Positions 8,322 to 17,395 of a stretch of 64,000 nucleotides of DNA are shown one piece after another (position 1 is the first letter of the stretch; each line of letters begins with the position of its first letter). The DNA is taken from positions 1 through 64,000 of the forward strand of contig NZ_SMSJ01000008.1 of assembly GCF_004355005.1 (NCBI RefSeq). The letters run 5' to 3'. The notes beneath the pieces were generated by a model. It saw only the letters and a program-made list of their open reading frames with translations, was not told the DNA's origin and searched no databases. Position numbers and translations under genes: made by a program. This DNA is from Dankookia rubra. Lineage in GTDB: Bacteria > Pseudomonadota > Alphaproteobacteria > Acetobacterales > Acetobacteraceae.

Positions 8322-8735
8322 TCAGCGCATCCCGCGGCCGGTGCCGACCGGTCCGCTGCTGCCCGTGCCGCCGCCGCCGCTCATGCCCGGCGCGCCCATC
8401 GAGGAGCCGCCCATGGAGGATCCCCCCATCGACGAGCCCATCGAGGATCCGGACATCCCGCCGCTGCCATAGCCGGAGCCGCCCATGCCGCTGTCGCCCG
8501 ACATGCCCGAGCCGCTGCCCATCATGCTGCCGGTGGAGGAACCGCTCATGGCGTCCTGCCCGGCCTGGGCCCGCGCCAAGCTGCGGCTGTTCAGGTCGTC
8601 GGCCATGTTGTCGCTGGCCGTCGCGCCGCGCGCCGAGGCGCCGCGATGATGCCGCTCGGACGCCGCGTCCGCCGGCAGGCTGGCGAGACCGAGCGCGAGC
8701 GCGGCTGCCGCCGCGATGAAACCGGAATACCGCAT
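8322..8735 (-). CDS. Small secreted protein with NMAD-LN motif and Gly/Ser/Met repeats, paralogue 2
   Basis: 137 residues from the ATG at 8735, preceded by CAGGGAAA. Signal peptide MRYSGFIAAAAALALGLASL with cleavage near ADA-A. The mature N-terminus carries DNMADDLNSRSLARAQAG, matching the 7514-7786 protein. The C-terminal half is a low-complexity tail of GSSMGG and GSGMSG repeats (about residues 70-130). No family recognised. The shared motif plus different tails suggests a duplicated small envelope protein. Confidence 0.72.
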   Translation of the reverse strand: MRYSGFIAAAAALALGLASLPADAASERHHRGASARGATASDNMADDLNSRSLARAQAGQDAMSGSSTGSMMGSGSGMSGDSGMGGSGYGSGGMSGSSMGSSMGGSSMGGSSMGAPGMSGGGGTGSSGPVGTGRGMR

Positions 8736-8926
8736 CTGTGCATTTCCCTGTGTTGTGGTGGGGTGGGGCGGGGCCGCCCGGGCCGCAGCGTGCTGCGCGG
8801 GACAGGCGGGCCGTGACGGCCCCGCCCGGCCGGAGGAGCAACCGCCCAGCGCGCGCAGGGTTTCCCGCCCGCTCCGCCTGCGGCAGCATCCTCCGCGTAG
8901 CGTCACACCAGGAGGAGCCCGGGACC

Positions 8927-9133
8927 ATGCCCGAGCCGAGCACCATGAATGCCGCGCTGGCCGCGGCCGCCGGCGCGCAGCGCGCCTGGGCGGACCACCG
9001 CGCCGATGTCGAGCAGGCGATCGCCGCCGCCGCCCGGCTCCGCACCGGCTTCACCCGCCCGGCCGACCCGGCCGCCGAGCCGCTGCCGGCGCACCGTCCC
9101 CCCCAGGCTCCCGCAGGGGAGCCGAAGGCATGA
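8927..9133 (+). CDS. AtzG-like (DUF4089) small partner of the downstream amidase
   Basis: 68 residues from the ATG at 8927, with GGAGGAG about 10 bases upstream. The pattern is a short helix pair (AALAAAAGAQRAWADHRADV, then a second helix) followed by a Pro-rich end PAAEPLPAHRP. This matches the small DUF4089/AtzG proteins that precede AtzE-type amidases and act as a GatC-like chaperone subunit. Its stop overlaps the amidase start (ATGA), so the two are translationally coupled. Assignment is from size, end motif and context. Confidence 0.7.
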   Translation: MPEPSTMNAALAAAAGAQRAWADHRADVEQAIAAAARLRTGFTRPADPAAEPLPAHRPPQAPAGEPKA

Positions 9134-10524
9134 CCGCACCGCACCTCCTGCCGCTGGCCGAGGCCGCGGCGCTGATCGCCGCCCGCCGCCTTTCGCCGGT
9201 CGAGCTGCTGACCGATTGCCTGGCGCGGATCGAGACGCTCGAGCCCCGCCTGAACACGGTGATCCGCCTGGTCGCCGAGGAGGCCATGGCCGCCGCCCGC
9301 GCCGCCGAGGCCGAGATCGCCAGCAGCGGCCCGCGCACGCCGCTGCACGGCATCCCCGTCGGCCTCAAGGACATCATCGACCTTGAGGGGCATCCCACCA
9401 CCTGCCATTCGAAGCTGCAGCTCGACCGCGTGGCGGCGGCCGATGCCGCCGTGGCGGCGCGGCTGCGCGAGGCCGGGGCGGTCTTCCCGGCCAAGCTCGC
9501 CACGCATGAATTCGCCATCGGCGGCCCGGCCTTCGACCTGCCCTTCCCGCCGGCGCGCAATCCCTGGAACACCGCGCACCACCCGGGTGGCTCCTCCTCC
9601 GGCTCCGGCGCCGCGGTCGCGGCGCGGATGCTGCCGGCAGCGCTCGGGACGGATACCGGCGGGTCGGTGCGGCACCCCGCCTCGCATTGCGGGCTGGTCG
9701 GGCTGAAGCCGACCTATGGGCTGGTCTCGCGCCGCGGGGTCTTCCCGCTCTCCTTCACCCTGGATCACGTGGGCCCGATGACCCGCACGGTGCGCGACAA
9801 CGCGATCCTGCTGAACGCCATGGCCGGGCACGACCCGGGCGACCCCGGCAGCGCCGACCGCGCGCCCGAGGACTACGCCCGCGCGCTGCACCGCGGCGTC
9901 CGCGGCTTGCGCATCGGCTTCGTCCGCCACTTCCACGAACGCGACGTGCCCGCCTCGCCCGAGGTCACCGCGGCGCTGGACGCCGCCGCCGCGCTGCTGG
10001 CGGCCGAGGGCGCGGCGATCGTCGACGTCACGCTGCCGCCGCTCGGCGAATTCGCCGCCGTCAACCGCGCCATCATGCTGCCGGAGGCGACCGCCATCCA
10101 CGAGCCCTGGCTGCGCGACCGCCCCGGCGACTATGCCGCCGTCACCCGCCGCCGGCTGCTGCCGGGCCTCTTCATCAGCGGCACCGACTATGTCCAGGCG
10201 CAACGCCGCCGCCGGCAGTTGACGGATGCGGTGCAGGCCGCCTTCGCCGAGGTGGACCTGCTGCTCTGCGCCAGCTCGATGGACCCGGCCAGCCTGATCG
10301 ACGACGAGCCGGAGGTGGAGCGGACCTATCCGCGCCAGGCCCGCACGCCCTTCAACGTCACTGGCCATCCCGCGATTTCGGTGATGTGCGGGCTCAGCCC
10401 CGCGGCCGGCCTGCCGCTCGGCATGCAGATCGTCGGGCCGAGCTTCTCCGAGGCGCTGATCTTCCAGGCCGCCGCCGCCTATGAACGTGCCGCGCCCTGG
10501 CGCGAGATGATGCCGCAGCTCTGA
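9130..10524 (+). CDS. AtzE-like amidase (amidase signature family)
   Basis: 464-residue amidase-signature enzyme. The Ser-cisSer-Lys triad is visible: Lys80 in PVGLKDIID, cis-Ser near 155 in HPGGSSSGSG, and nucleophile Ser179 in DTGGSVR. Of the GatA relatives, the coupled DUF4089 protein points to the AtzE group, which hydrolyses carboxybiuret-like amides. The true substrate is unknown. The ATG at 9130 is chosen because it overlaps the small gene's stop and because the 5' extension has no family features. A peptide-type binding protein follows after 14 bases, so uptake and hydrolysis may be co-expressed. Confidence 0.85.
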   Translation: MTAPHLLPLAEAAALIAARRLSPVELLTDCLARIETLEPRLNTVIRLVAEEAMAAARAAEAEIASSGPRTPLHGIPVGLKDIIDLEGHPTTCHSKLQLDRVAAADAAVAARLREAGAVFPAKLATHEFAIGGPAFDLPFPPARNPWNTAHHPGGSSSGSGAAVAARMLPAALGTDTGGSVRHPASHCGLVGLKPTYGLVSRRGVFPLSFTLDHVGPMTRTVRDNAILLNAMAGHDPGDPGSADRAPEDYARALHRGVRGLRIGFVRHFHERDVPASPEVTAALDAAAALLAAEGAAIVDVTLPPLGEFAAVNRAIMLPEATAIHEPWLRDRPGDYAAVTRRRLLPGLFISGTDYVQAQRRRRQLTDAVQAAFAEVDLLLCASSMDPASLIDDEPEVERTYPRQARTPFNVTGHPAISVMCGLSPAAGLPLGMQIVGPSFSEALIFQAAAAYERAAPWREMMPQL

Positions 10525-10538
10525 CCGGAACCCGATCC

Positions 10539-12113
10539 ATGCACCGCCGCCTCCTGCTCGCCTGCCTTGCCACCGGCATCGCCCTGCCCGCCGCCGCCCA
10601 GCAGCCGGGGGTGCTGAACATCGGCATCGGCGGCGCCGTCACCTCGGTCGACCCGCATTTCTACAACGCCTCGCCCAACAACAGCCTGGCGATGCACATC
10701 TTCGACCGGCTGGTCGAGCGCGACGCCGCGGCGCAGCCCTATCCGGGCCTGGCGGAAAGCTGGCGCACCGTCTCCGACACCGTCTGGGAGTTCAGGCTTC
10801 GGTCGGGCGTCAAGTGGCATGACGGCCGCGACTTCACCGCCGAGGACGTCGCCTTCACCATCCAGCGCACGCCGAACGTGCCGGGCAGCCCGGGCGGATT
10901 CGGCGGCTTCGTGCGGGCGATCGAGCGGGTCGAGGTGGTCGACCCGCTGACCATCCGCTTCCACACCGCGAAGCCGCATCCGCTGCTGCCGACCGAGCTC
11001 GCCTCCGTCGCCGTCATCTCGAAGCATGCCGGGGAGGGCGCCTCGACCGAGGACTACAATTCGGGCAAGGCCGCGATCGGCACCGGGCCCTATCGCCTGA
11101 CGGCCTACCGCCCCGGGGACCGCAGCGAGCTGGCGCGGAACGAGGCCTATTTCCGCGGCCCCGAGCCCTGGGCGCGGGTGAACTACCGCTTCATCGGCAA
11201 CGACGGCGCCCGCACCGCGGCGCTGCTGGCCGGCGACGTGGACCTGATCGACCAGGTCCCCTCGACCGACCTCAACCGGCTGAAGCGGGACCCGAAGCTG
11301 ACGGTGTCCGAGGTGCAGGGCCTCCGGCTGATCTACCTGGCCACCGACCATTCGCGGCAGAAGGACGTGCCCTTCACCAGCGACAACGACGGCAAGCCTT
11401 TGGCGGCCAACCCGTTCAACGACGTCCGGGTGCGCCGCGCCCTGTCGATGTCGATCAACCGCGCCGCGCTGGCCGAGCGGGTGATGGAGGGCACCGCCCA
11501 GCCCACCGGCCAATGGCTGCCCCCCGGCACCTTCGGCTACAACCCCGAGGTCAAGCCGCCCGCCTTCGACCCGGACGGCGCGAAGCGGCTGCTGGCCGAG
11601 GCCGGCTACCCCCAGGGCTTCCGCATGACCCTGCACAGCCCGAACGACCGCTATCCCAACGACAGCAAGGCGGCGCAGGCGGCGGCGCAGATGTTCAGCC
11701 GCATCGGCATCCGCACCGAGGTCGAGGCGGTGCCCTGGGCCAGCTTCTCCCAACGTTCCAACCGGCAGGACTACGCGATCCGCCTCGCGGGCTGGGGCAG
11801 CGTGACGGGGGAGGCGAGCTATGCGCTGGTCAACATCCTCGGCACCTTCGACCGGGAGAAGCGCACCGGCGCCAGCAATGCCGGGCGCTACTCGAACCCC
11901 GAGCTCGACGCGCTGACCGCCCGCGCCGCCGCGACCATTGACGACAAGGCGCGCGAGGCGCTGCTGCAGCAGGCGGTGGGGATGGCGATGGACGACGTCG
12001 CCATCATCCCGCTGTTCCAGCTGGTCAACAGCTGGGCGCTGCGGAAAGGCCTGACCTACGGCGCGCGGATGGACGAGCGCACCACGGCGATGGCGACGCG
12101 GGCGGCGAGGTAG
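10539..12113 (+). CDS. ABC transporter substrate-binding protein, peptide/nickel family (SBP_bac_5)
   Basis: 524 residues with signal peptide MHRRLLLACLATGIALPAAA. Typical DppA/OppA features: LAESWRTVSDTVWEFRLRSG, VKWHDGRDFTAEDV and FNDVRVRRALSMSINR. It captures a peptide-like, amide or glycoside ligand in the periplasm. It starts 14 bases after the amidase stop, suggesting an amide or small-peptide ligand. No permease or ATPase genes accompany it, so it must use components encoded elsewhere. Confidence 0.9.
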   Translation: MHRRLLLACLATGIALPAAAQQPGVLNIGIGGAVTSVDPHFYNASPNNSLAMHIFDRLVERDAAAQPYPGLAESWRTVSDTVWEFRLRSGVKWHDGRDFTAEDVAFTIQRTPNVPGSPGGFGGFVRAIERVEVVDPLTIRFHTAKPHPLLPTELASVAVISKHAGEGASTEDYNSGKAAIGTGPYRLTAYRPGDRSELARNEAYFRGPEPWARVNYRFIGNDGARTAALLAGDVDLIDQVPSTDLNRLKRDPKLTVSEVQGLRLIYLATDHSRQKDVPFTSDNDGKPLAANPFNDVRVRRALSMSINRAALAERVMEGTAQPTGQWLPPGTFGYNPEVKPPAFDPDGAKRLLAEAGYPQGFRMTLHSPNDRYPNDSKAAQAAAQMFSRIGIRTEVEAVPWASFSQRSNRQDYAIRLAGWGSVTGEASYALVNILGTFDREKRTGASNAGRYSNPELDALTARAAATIDDKAREALLQQAVGMAMDDVAIIPLFQLVNSWALRKGLTYGARMDERTTAMATRAAR

Positions 12114-12148
12114 CGGCAGGCCGGGGCAGGAGGAGGCAGTCTTCCCGG

Positions 12149-12186
12149 ACCGGCGGCATGGCGGGCAGCGGATGCCGCCGCGCCGG
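12149..12186. terminator. Imperfect hairpin between converging genes
   Basis: ACCGGCGGCAT (12149-12159) pairs with ATGCCGCCG and CCGGT (12172-12186), with a two-base bulge. It lies between the converging stops of the binding-protein genes at 12113 and 12198. A possible two-way terminator; no T-run. Confidence 0.35.
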
Positions 12187-12197
12187 TCGCGCCTGCC

Positions 12198-13430
12198 TTA
12201 CCCCACCACCCCCATCCGCGCCCGCAGCGGCGCCACCGCCGCATCGCCCGGCGCGACCGCCACCTGCCTGCCGCCCTGCCATTGCAGCAGCAGCAGCCGG
12301 GCCCGCTGGTTCTGGCCCTTGTCGTCGAAGCGGATGCCCCAGCCATTCGCCGTGGTCCCCTCCGCCACGTCGGTCGCCGCGAGCGCCGCGCGGATGCGCT
12401 CGCGGTCCGGCTGCGCCGCGCGCTGGATGGCATCGAAGGCGGCGCGCGCGCCGACCGCGTTGGACAGGCTGTGGCCGGAGCGCGGGTCGCTGCCGTAGCG
12501 CTTGCGATAGGCCTCGACGAAGGGCTTCACGCCGGGGGCCAGGCGGTCGTTGACCTCGAATTGCGGCACGTCGACGTTCAGCGTGCCTTCGAAGTCCGGG
12601 CCGATCGCATGCGCGGTGTCGCCCAGGCTGTAGCCGGCGCCCGCGCCGACCACCATGCGCGGCAGCCAGCCGGCCTCCCGCATCCCGCGGTAGAGCAGCA
12701 GGATGTCGTTCTGGTAGCCGGTCTGCAGCAGCACCTCGGCGCCGATCCCGCGCATCCGCTGGATCACCGGCGCCCATTCGGTCCCGCGCGCGGGGTAGCC
12801 GAGCTTCTCCGCCAGCGTCAGCCCGCGCGCCTTCAGCTGCGCCTCCTGCGCCGCGGCGACCGACTGGCCATAAAGGCTGTCCTCGTGCAGCACGGCGATC
12901 CGCAGCGTCTCGGCCGGCCGGCCCCAGGCCGGGGCGAGCAGGTCGGCGACCGCATCGACGCCCAGCCGGGCGACCTCGGTGGCGCGGGGACAGGTGCGGA
13001 ACAGGAAGCGGAAGCCGCGTTCGGTGATCGGGTCGGCGACGGCGCCGAGCTCGACATAGGGCACGCCCTGCAGTTCGGCGGCCTGGGTCGCGGCGAAGGA
13101 GAGCGGCGAGGCGCAGGTGCCGAAGACCGCCAGCGCCCGTTCCGGCCCGATCAGCCGCTTCACCTCGGCCTGGGCCTGGGCGGCATCGGCCGCATCGCCG
13201 CGCACCAGGCGGATCGGCTTGCCGAGCAGCCCGCCGACGGCGTTGCGCTCCTCGGCCGCCAGCTCCAGGCCGCGGAAATGCTCGTCCCCCAGCAGCGCGA
13301 GCGGGCCGGTGAAGGGGAACAGGGCGCCGATGCGGGTGGTCTCGCCGGCCGGCTGCGCGGCGGCCCGGCCGGCCATCGCCGCCATGGCGGCGAGGCCGCC
13401 GAGCAACGGGCGGCGGGCGGTCTTGGCCAT
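12198..13430 (-). CDS. Branched-chain amino acid-type substrate-binding protein (Peripla_BP_6, LivK-like)
   Basis: 410 residues. The signal peptide begins [20 protein letters not shown] and carries a twin-arginine-like RR pair. The mature start [18 protein letters not shown] and the segment [16 protein letters not shown] are typical of type I periplasmic binding proteins for amino acids, amides and aromatic acids. GAAGG lies 7 bases before the ATG at 13430. No LivHMGF permease is nearby, so it is an orphan receptor. Ligand unknown; this group often binds urea, amides or aromatic acids. Confidence 0.87.
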   Translation of the reverse strand: MAKTARRPLLGGLAAMAAMAGRAAAQPAGETTRIGALFPFTGPLALLGDEHFRGLELAAEERNAVGGLLGKPIRLVRGDAADAAQAQAEVKRLIGPERALAVFGTCASPLSFAATQAAELQGVPYVELGAVADPITERGFRFLFRTCPRATEVARLGVDAVADLLAPAWGRPAETLRIAVLHEDSLYGQSVAAAQEAQLKARGLTLAEKLGYPARGTEWAPVIQRMRGIGAEVLLQTGYQNDILLLYRGMREAGWLPRMVVGAGAGYSLGDTAHAIGPDFEGTLNVDVPQFEVNDRLAPGVKPFVEAYRKRYGSDPRSGHSLSNAVGARAAFDAIQRAAQPDRERIRAALAATDVAEGTTANGWGIRFDDKGQNQRARLLLLQWQGGRQVAVAPGDAAVAPLRARMGVVG

Positions 13431-13561
13431 GCCGATGCCTTCGGGGCGGGGTGGAAGCGCTGAATACTCCCCGCGCTGCGGCTTGCGCGCAACCCCGCCC
13501 CCTGCTTGACGGGCCAGCCCGCCGCGGGGAACCTCCGCGGCCGCCCAGAACGAGGAACGCC

Positions 13562-14563
13562 ATGCTGCCCCAGACCATGACCTATATCGACCACGGCACG
13601 GGCGGCGCGCCGGAGGTGCTGGTGCCGAGGACCGGGCCGCTGCCGCAGCCGAAGGCGGACGAGGTGCTGATCCGCGTCTTGGCGACGGGCGTGAACCGGC
13701 CGGACGTGGCGCAGCGCAAGGGCGAGTACCCGCCACCTCCGGGCGCGAGCCCGCTGATCGGGCTCGAGACCGCCGGGGAGGTGGTGGCGGCCGGGCCCGA
13801 GGCCGGCCCCTGGAAGCCCGGCGACAAGGTCTGCGCCCTGACCAATGGCGGCGCCTATGCCGAGTACTGCACCGCCCCCGCGGCGCAGTGCCTGCCCTGG
13901 CCGAAGGGCTATGACGCTGTGCAGGCGGCGGCGCTGCCGGAGACCTTCTTCACCGTCTGGGCCAACCTCTTCGGCCATGGCCGGCTGCAGGCCGGCGAGA
14001 CGGTGCTGATCCATGGCGGCACCAGCGGCATCGGCGTCACCGCCATCCAGCTCGCCAAGGCCTTCGGCGCCCGCGTCATCGCCACCGCCGGCAGCGCCGA
14101 CAAATGCGCGGCGATGCAGAAGCTCGGCGCCGATGTGGCGGTGAACTACCGGGAGCAGGATTTCGTCGAGGCGGTGAAGGCGGCGACCGGCGGCAAGCTG
14201 GCCGACGTCGTGCTCGACATGGTGGGCGCCCAGTACTTCAACCGGAACCTGAAGTGCCTGGCGATGGACGGCCGGCTGGTGATCATCGCCTTCCTCGGCG
14301 GGTTCGAGGTGGAGAAGGCCGACCTGCGCCCGGTGATGACCCGCCGCCTGACGGTGACCGGCAGCACCATGCGGCCCCGCACCACCGCGCAGAAGGGCGC
14401 GCTGGCGCAGGCGCTGCGCGAGAAGGCCTGGCCGCTGCTGGAGGCCGGCAAGGTGGCGCCGCCGATCTGGAAGGTGTTCCCGTTCAGGGAAGCCGCCGCG
14501 GCGCATGCGCTCATGGAGAGCAGCACGCATATCGGCAAGATCATGCTGAAGGTGGCCGACTAG
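13562..14563 (+). CDS. NAD(P)H:quinone oxidoreductase, PIG3-type zinc-independent MDR
   Basis: 333 residues. MDR fold with [19 protein letters not shown] near the N-terminus, the PIG3 signature [13 protein letters not shown] and the nucleotide loop [17 protein letters not shown]. The structural and catalytic zinc cysteines are absent, as expected for quinone oxidoreductases. Reduces quinones or enones with NADPH. First gene of a plus-strand operon; the next start (TTG, 14565) follows its stop by one base. The ATG at 13562 is used; one at 13577 is possible. Confidence 0.9.
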   Translation: MLPQTMTYIDHGTGGAPEVLVPRTGPLPQPKADEVLIRVLATGVNRPDVAQRKGEYPPPPGASPLIGLETAGEVVAAGPEAGPWKPGDKVCALTNGGAYAEYCTAPAAQCLPWPKGYDAVQAAALPETFFTVWANLFGHGRLQAGETVLIHGGTSGIGVTAIQLAKAFGARVIATAGSADKCAAMQKLGADVAVNYREQDFVEAVKAATGGKLADVVLDMVGAQYFNRNLKCLAMDGRLVIIAFLGGFEVEKADLRPVMTRRLTVTGSTMRPRTTAQKGALAQALREKAWPLLEAGKVAPPIWKVFPFREAAAAHALMESSTHIGKIMLKVAD

Positions 14564-14564
14564 C

Positions 14565-15461
14565 TTGGGCGCCACCACCGCCGCGGCCGCCCCGCGTGGC
14601 GGCCTGGCGGCGGGGCTGCCCTACCTGGCGGTCTCCGTCTGCCTCTTCGGCGGGGTCTGGCCGGTGACCAAGGCGGGGCTGGCGCATGCCACGCCGCTCT
14701 GGTTCGCCTTCAACCGGGCGGCCATGGCGGCGGTCGCCGCGGCGCTGCTGCTGGCCCTGCTCGGCCGGCTGCGCTGGCCGGACCGGCGCGACCTGCCCTG
14801 CATCCTCGGGATCGGCCTGCTGCAGCTCGGCGGCTTCTTCGCCCTGGCGCACCTGGCGCTGGAATTCGTGCCCGCTGGGCGGACCGCGATCCTCGCCAAC
14901 GTGACGATCTTCTGGCTTATCCCGCTCTCGGTCTGGGTAATGGGGGAGCGCGTGTCCCGCCTGCAGTGGTGGGCGGTGGCGGTCGGCCTTGCCGGCGTGG
15001 TCGCGCTGATGCGGCCCTGGGACCTCCGCGGCCAGGGGCCGGGGGTGCTGCCGGGCTATGCCATGCTGCTGGGGGCCAGCCTGTTCTGGAGCCTGGCGAT
15101 CCTGGTGACCCGCCGCTTCCCGCCGGGGCGGCCGGTGCTGGACCTGCTGCCCTGGTGCTTCGCGCTCGGGTCGCTGCTGCTGCTGCCGCTGGCGCTGTGG
15201 CATGAACCGGCGGGCGGCATCGGCCGCGAGTCATGGCCGCATGCCGCCTTCATCGGCGCCGTCGCCGCCCCCGTCGGCACCTGGGCGACGATCGAGGCCG
15301 GGCGGAAGCTCCCGGGCATCATCGCCTCGGTCGGTTTCCTGATGGTGCCGGCGCTCGGCGTCGCCATCTCGACCCTCTGGCTCGGCGAGGCGCTGGGCTG
15401 GGACGTGCTGGCGGGCGGGCTGCTGATCGGGGCGAGTGTCGTGCTGGCAGCGCGCGGGTAG
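14565..15461 (+). CDS. EamA/DMT-family membrane exporter
   Basis: 298 residues, ten predicted membrane helices in two EamA repeats (about residues 20-145 and 155-295). It starts with TTG immediately after the quinone reductase stop. RhaT/RarD-like exporters move amino acids or metabolites out of the cell. The C-terminus runs into a 26-bp tandem repeat that contains the stop codon. Substrate unknown. Confidence 0.85.
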   Translation: MGATTAAAAPRGGLAAGLPYLAVSVCLFGGVWPVTKAGLAHATPLWFAFNRAAMAAVAAALLLALLGRLRWPDRRDLPCILGIGLLQLGGFFALAHLALEFVPAGRTAILANVTIFWLIPLSVWVMGERVSRLQWWAVAVGLAGVVALMRPWDLRGQGPGVLPGYAMLLGASLFWSLAILVTRRFPPGRPVLDLLPWCFALGSLLLLPLALWHEPAGGIGRESWPHAAFIGAVAAPVGTWATIEAGRKLPGIIASVGFLMVPALGVAISTLWLGEALGWDVLAGGLLIGASVVLAARG

Positions 15462-15511
15462 GTGTCGCGCCGGCGGCGCGCGGGTAGGTGTCGCGCCGGC
15501 GGCGCGCGGGT
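15450..15511 (+). repeat. 26-bp tandem repeat, 2.4 copies, spanning a stop codon
   Basis: Units at 15450-15475 and 15476-15501 are identical, with 10 further bases at 15502-15511. Each unit holds GCGCGCGGGTAG, including the TAG that ends the transporter, and the hairpin-forming GTCGCGCCGGCGGCGCGC. The array sits just upstream of the AGGAGG of the next gene. Confidence 0.9.
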
Positions 15512-15525
15512 TAGGAGGTCTGGCG

Positions 15526-16287
15526 ATGCGGCTCAACGCGGTCGAGGCAGGCGAGGGCGCCCCCCTGGTGCTGCTGCACGGGCTGTTCGGCGCGGCCGGC
15601 AATTGGGGGGCGATCCAGAAGCGGCTCGCGGCGAGCCACCGGGTCATCGCGCTCGACCTGCGCAACCACGGCGCCTCCGGCCGCGACGCCGCCATGGGCT
15701 ACCCGGCGATGGCGGCCGACGTGGCGGAGACGCTGACGGCGCTGAACGCCGCGCCGGCCGCGGTGCTCGGCCATTCCATGGGCGGCAAGGTGGCGATGGC
15801 GCTGGCGCTCGAGCGGCCCGCGCTGGTCGAGCGGCTGGTGGTCGCCGACATCGCCCCGGTCACCTACCCTCCGGCGCTCCGCGGCTATGTCGCGGCGATG
15901 CAGGCGGTGCCGCTGCAGCCCGGCCTGACCCGGCGGGAGGCCGATGCGGCGCTGGCCGCGACGATCCCGGAGCCCGGCATCCGCGCCTTCCTGCTGCAGA
16001 ACCTGCGCTTCGGGGAGGGCGCGCCGGCCTGGCGCCTCGGCCTCGGGGAGATCGAGGCGGCGATGCCGGTGATCGAGGCCTTCCCGGATCTCGCCGCACG
16101 CTACGACGGCCCGGTGCTGGTGCTGAACGGGGAGCGGTCAAGCTACATCCGCCCGGAGCACCACGGGCGCATCCTGGCGCTCTTCCCGCGCGCCCGGTTC
16201 GGCACGGTGGCCGGGTCCGGCCACTGGGTCCACTCGGAGAACCCGCAGGGCTTCCTCGGGCTGCTGGAGACCTTCCTGGCCGCCTGA
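15526..16287 (+). CDS. Alpha/beta hydrolase, YbfF-like esterase
   Basis: 253 residues. Oxyanion loop LLHGLFGAAGNW, the YbfF-type IALDLRNHGASGRD, nucleophile elbow GHSMGG (Ser84) and catalytic His in GSGHWVHSE. Small acyl-CoA/ester hydrolase, cytoplasmic. Strong ribosome site TTAGGAGGT 6-12 bases before the ATG. Third gene of the 13562-16287 operon. Confidence 0.88.
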   Translation: MRLNAVEAGEGAPLVLLHGLFGAAGNWGAIQKRLAASHRVIALDLRNHGASGRDAAMGYPAMAADVAETLTALNAAPAAVLGHSMGGKVAMALALERPALVERLVVADIAPVTYPPALRGYVAAMQAVPLQPGLTRREADAALAATIPEPGIRAFLLQNLRFGEGAPAWRLGLGEIEAAMPVIEAFPDLAARYDGPVLVLNGERSSYIRPEHHGRILALFPRARFGTVAGSGHWVHSENPQGFLGLLETFLAA

Positions 16288-16296
16288 CCCGCCGCG

Positions 16297-17286
16297 CTAG
16301 ATCGGGGAATCGAGCAGGAAATCCCGCGCGGTCAGGCAGACGGCGCCGGCCAGCTCGATCTCCCCGGTCGGACCTGCCGGGATGCCCGGCACGGCACCCG
16401 CCGCCGGCGGCACCGGCCCGAAGGGCGTCGCGAATTGCACCAGCGCATGGCCATTGGCCAGGATCTCGGTCCGCACCTGCAGGGCGAAGCTGGCGATGAA
16501 GGGATCGTGGCCCAGGAAGACCGGCTCCGGCAGGTCCACCGGCCCGCCGCCCTCGCGGGCGAAAACGAAGCGGTCCGCGGCGTCGTAGCCGGTCAGGTCG
16601 ATCACGTCGCGGCCCTGCTGGAAGTCGAGGATCAGGTCGCGCGCGCCTTCGCCGGTCCCGGTATCCAGCAGCGAACTGGCCATGGGCAGCAGCACCGGCC
16701 GGAAGACGAAATGATCCGCCCCGGCGCCGCCGGCCAGCAGGTCGGTGCCGAGATTGCCGAACAGCGTATCCGCGCCCGCCCCGCCGAGCAGCGCGTCGTC
16801 CGCCGCGCCGCCATCGATCGAGTCCCGGCCCGCCCCGCCCAGCAGCAGGTCCGCCCCGTCGCTGCGCAGCGCCTGCTCGGCGCCGCGGAAGCTGATGGCG
16901 CCGGCCAGGCCGTCGCCGCGGATGGTGTCGTCGCCGGCGCCGCCCAGCACGGTGTCATGGCCCCAGCCGGCGATGATGCTGTCATCGCCGGCGCCACCCC
17001 GGATCAGGTTGTCGCCATCGCCGGCGGGTCCGGCGAAGGCGCTGCGCCCGCCCTGCAGCGTGTCGTCTCCGGGGCCGCCGAGGATGGTGTCCTTGCCGCC
17101 GGCAACCGCGCCCGTCAGGCTGCGGTCCTCGCCGGCGATGCGGTCGTCGCCGGTGCCGCCGCGCAGCAGGTCGGCATCGCCGAGGCCGTCGATCGTGTCG
17201 TTGCCACCGCCGCCGCCGATGCTGTCGGGGCCGGGGGTCCCGGGCAGCGAATCGGCACCCGGGCCGCCGTCGGGGATATGGTGCAT
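16297..17286 (-). CDS. RTX-type calcium-binding repeat protein
   Basis: 329 residues. About ten GGxGxDxLx-like nonapeptide repeats fill residues 10-210 (for example GGGGNDTIDGLGDADLL, GGAGDDSI and GGAGADTLFG). They form calcium-binding parallel beta-rolls. The C-terminus has the DLILDFQQGRDVIDLTGY segment and an end like type I secretion signals (CLTARDFLL). No Sec signal. Normally exported by a TolC-dependent type I system, none of which is here. The ATG at 17286 has GGGAGG at 9 bases; an upstream ATG at 17310 is possible. No catalytic domain, so structural or adhesive. Confidence 0.85.
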   Translation of the reverse strand: MHHIPDGGPGADSLPGTPGPDSIGGGGGNDTIDGLGDADLLRGGTGDDRIAGEDRSLTGAVAGGKDTILGGPGDDTLQGGRSAFAGPAGDGDNLIRGGAGDDSIIAGWGHDTVLGGAGDDTIRGDGLAGAISFRGAEQALRSDGADLLLGGAGRDSIDGGAADDALLGGAGADTLFGNLGTDLLAGGAGADHFVFRPVLLPMASSLLDTGTGEGARDLILDFQQGRDVIDLTGYDAADRFVFAREGGGPVDLPEPVFLGHDPFIASFALQVRTEILANGHALVQFATPFGPVPPAAGAVPGIPAGPTGEIELAGAVCLTARDFLLDSPI

Positions 17287-17375
17287 GGGGCCTGCCTCCC
17301 GCGGCGGCATGCGCGCAGGCGGAAGGCTAGACCCTGGGCAACCGCGGCGGTGGCACGACTGCGCGACGCGCTGCC

Positions 17376-17395
17376 GGTCAGGTCAGGTCAGGTCA
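17376..17395 (+). repeat. GGTCA x4 microsatellite at a gene end
   Basis: Four perfect GGTCA units. The last overlaps the stop codon (TGA on the minus strand, 17393-17395) of the metallophosphoesterase. Confidence 0.85.
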
